Assembly: GCA_023423495.1 (NCBI GenBank)
Contig: JAFAFM010000156.1
Span: forward strand, 1 to 6,294
DNA from: Armatimonadota bacterium
GTDB lineage: Bacteria; Armatimonadota; Fimbriimonadia; Fimbriimonadales; Fimbriimonadaceae
Direction of reading: 5' to 3'
DNA length: 6,294 nt
Shown one piece after another: positions 5,765 through 6,294 of this stretch (within the stretch, counting starts at the first letter, position 1; every line of letters begins with the position of its first letter). Both the position numbers and the translations under genes were made by a program. The notes beneath the pieces are model-generated. The model was not told the origin of the DNA, ran no database searches, and saw only the letters and a program-made list of their open reading frames with translations.

Positions 5765-6294
5765 ATGCCGCTTTGCGGACGCCATGGATGGTTGCTGCTC
5801 GTCGGATGTGCGATCTGTGTCGCCGGTTGTGGCGCCGCGCCTCCGGTTCCTTATCCAACCTGGGCTCCGTCCGAGCGTGCCTATGCCCCTTCACCCACCA
5901 GTGGGAATGCCTATGACGGCTACCTAATTGCGGCCAGAGAAGCAGAATCAGCCGCTGGTGATTTGGCACGGCATGTTTCGTTCACCGGTCGACACCGCAA
6001 CCAACTTCTCGAGCGAACGTCAAGCGCGTTCCGCAAGCTTCAGCAGGCATCGTCTAAGCCAAGCACCTTTCAATTCCGCTCTTCTCCACCCTTTGAGCTT
6101 GACCCAGACTATGCCGGCCTAAGAATTCTTCGCCTCACCACGCTTTGGCGGATCGAGGACGCCATCAAGGCGGAAAACCTCGACCGCGCCGTCGAGCTGG
6201 CAAACATGGGAAGTAAGGTTGGGTCCGATCTTGCGGCTGGCGGGGCCATGGACGCTGATCTCGGACTGCAATGGATGGATGACATCCGCAAAAC
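5765..6294 (+). CDS. Putative lipoprotein of unknown function (3' end outside window)
   Basis: From ATG 5765 the frame is open without a stop for 176 codons to the right edge, so the gene is partial. The N terminus reads MPLCGRHGWLLLVGC and on to VAGC: a short positively charged start, a hydrophobic core and a lipobox with Cys22 as the lipidation site after signal peptidase II cleavage. The mature part begins with a Pro/Ser/Tyr-rich stretch (about 23-50), typical of a flexible linker to the membrane. It continues with helix-prone sequence (YLIAAREAESAAGDLARHV, and the segments TLWRIEDAIKAENLDRAVEL and ANMGSKVGSDLAAGGAMDAD), which looks like an all-alpha domain with alternating charged and apolar residues. 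I recognise no family. A good Shine-Dalgarno precedes the ATG. It is divergent from the nucleotidyltransferase gene, 32 bases away. Lipid anchoring at the cytoplasmic membrane or outer membrane is inferred from the lipobox only. Confidence 0.75.
   Translation, partial: MPLCGRHGWLLLVGCAICVAGCGAAPPVPYPTWAPSERAYAPSPTSGNAYDGYLIAAREAESAAGDLARHVSFTGRHRNQLLERTSSAFRKLQQASSKPSTFQFRSSPPFELDPDYAGLRILRLTTLWRIEDAIKAENLDRAVELANMGSKVGSDLAAGGAMDADLGLQWMDDIRK

Noticed and set aside
5628..5927. Plus-strand open frames crossing the 5' end of the nucleotidyltransferase and the lipoprotein start
   Set aside because: They span both a coding region on the other strand and the lipoprotein in a different frame, and have Arg/Cys/Pro-rich, non-protein-like composition.
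5733..5969. In-frame N-terminal extension of the nucleotidyltransferase by 79 residues on the minus strand
   Set aside because: The extension is rich in Arg, His and Trp with no family likeness, while MKGVILAAGKGTRL at 5732 is the canonical start. The opposite strand here codes for the lipoprotein's signal peptide with its own ribosome binding site.

Overview
The window is a fragment of a moderately GC-rich bacterial chromosome. It holds seven protein-coding genes packed almost without gaps, two of them cut by the window edges. I see no RNA genes, insertion sequences, CRISPR arrays or phage genes. The gene set (Gfo/Idh/MocA oxidoreductase, ECF sigma factor, YgaP-like rhodanese, persulfide-dioxygenase-like hydrolase, NarL-type two-component pair, RmlA-like nucleotidyltransferase) suits a free-living soil or aquatic bacterium. 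The protein style, TTG starts and possible leaderless starts make me think of Armatimonadota (Fimbriimonadia), but this is only an impression that a homology search would have to settle.

Left part, + strand, about 1-2968. The C-terminal part of a Gfo/Idh/MocA-family oxidoreductase enters from the left edge. Six bases after its stop comes a small ECF-type sigma factor with a TTG start. Next are a rhodanese with a two-helix DUF2892 membrane tail and a metallo-beta-lactamase-fold protein carrying two rhodanese domains. The last two form a recognisable sulfide/persulfide handling pair: persulfide oxidation plus sulfur transfer. Their position directly behind a sigma factor, with no anti-sigma gene visible, suggests a sulfur-stress operon that may be controlled by its own sigma factor. 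That regulation is inferred.

Middle part, + strand, about 2969-4799. A 44-base gap holds a short perfect inverted repeat, a pair of near-identical direct repeats and a -10-like box six bases before the next ATG. It is followed by a NarL/DesK-type histidine kinase with about six membrane helices and a two-base-spaced NarL-family response regulator. The pair could respond to the same membrane or redox stress as the sulfur genes, but nothing in the sequence proves the link.

Right part, about 4800-6294. A sugar-1-phosphate nucleotidyltransferase lies on the minus strand, tail to tail with the response regulator; the two stop codons abut inside TAGCTA. Its likely start is at 5732. Divergent from it, 32 bases away, starts a putative lipoprotein on the + strand that runs open off the right edge. 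No intergenic stretch is longer than about 45 bases.
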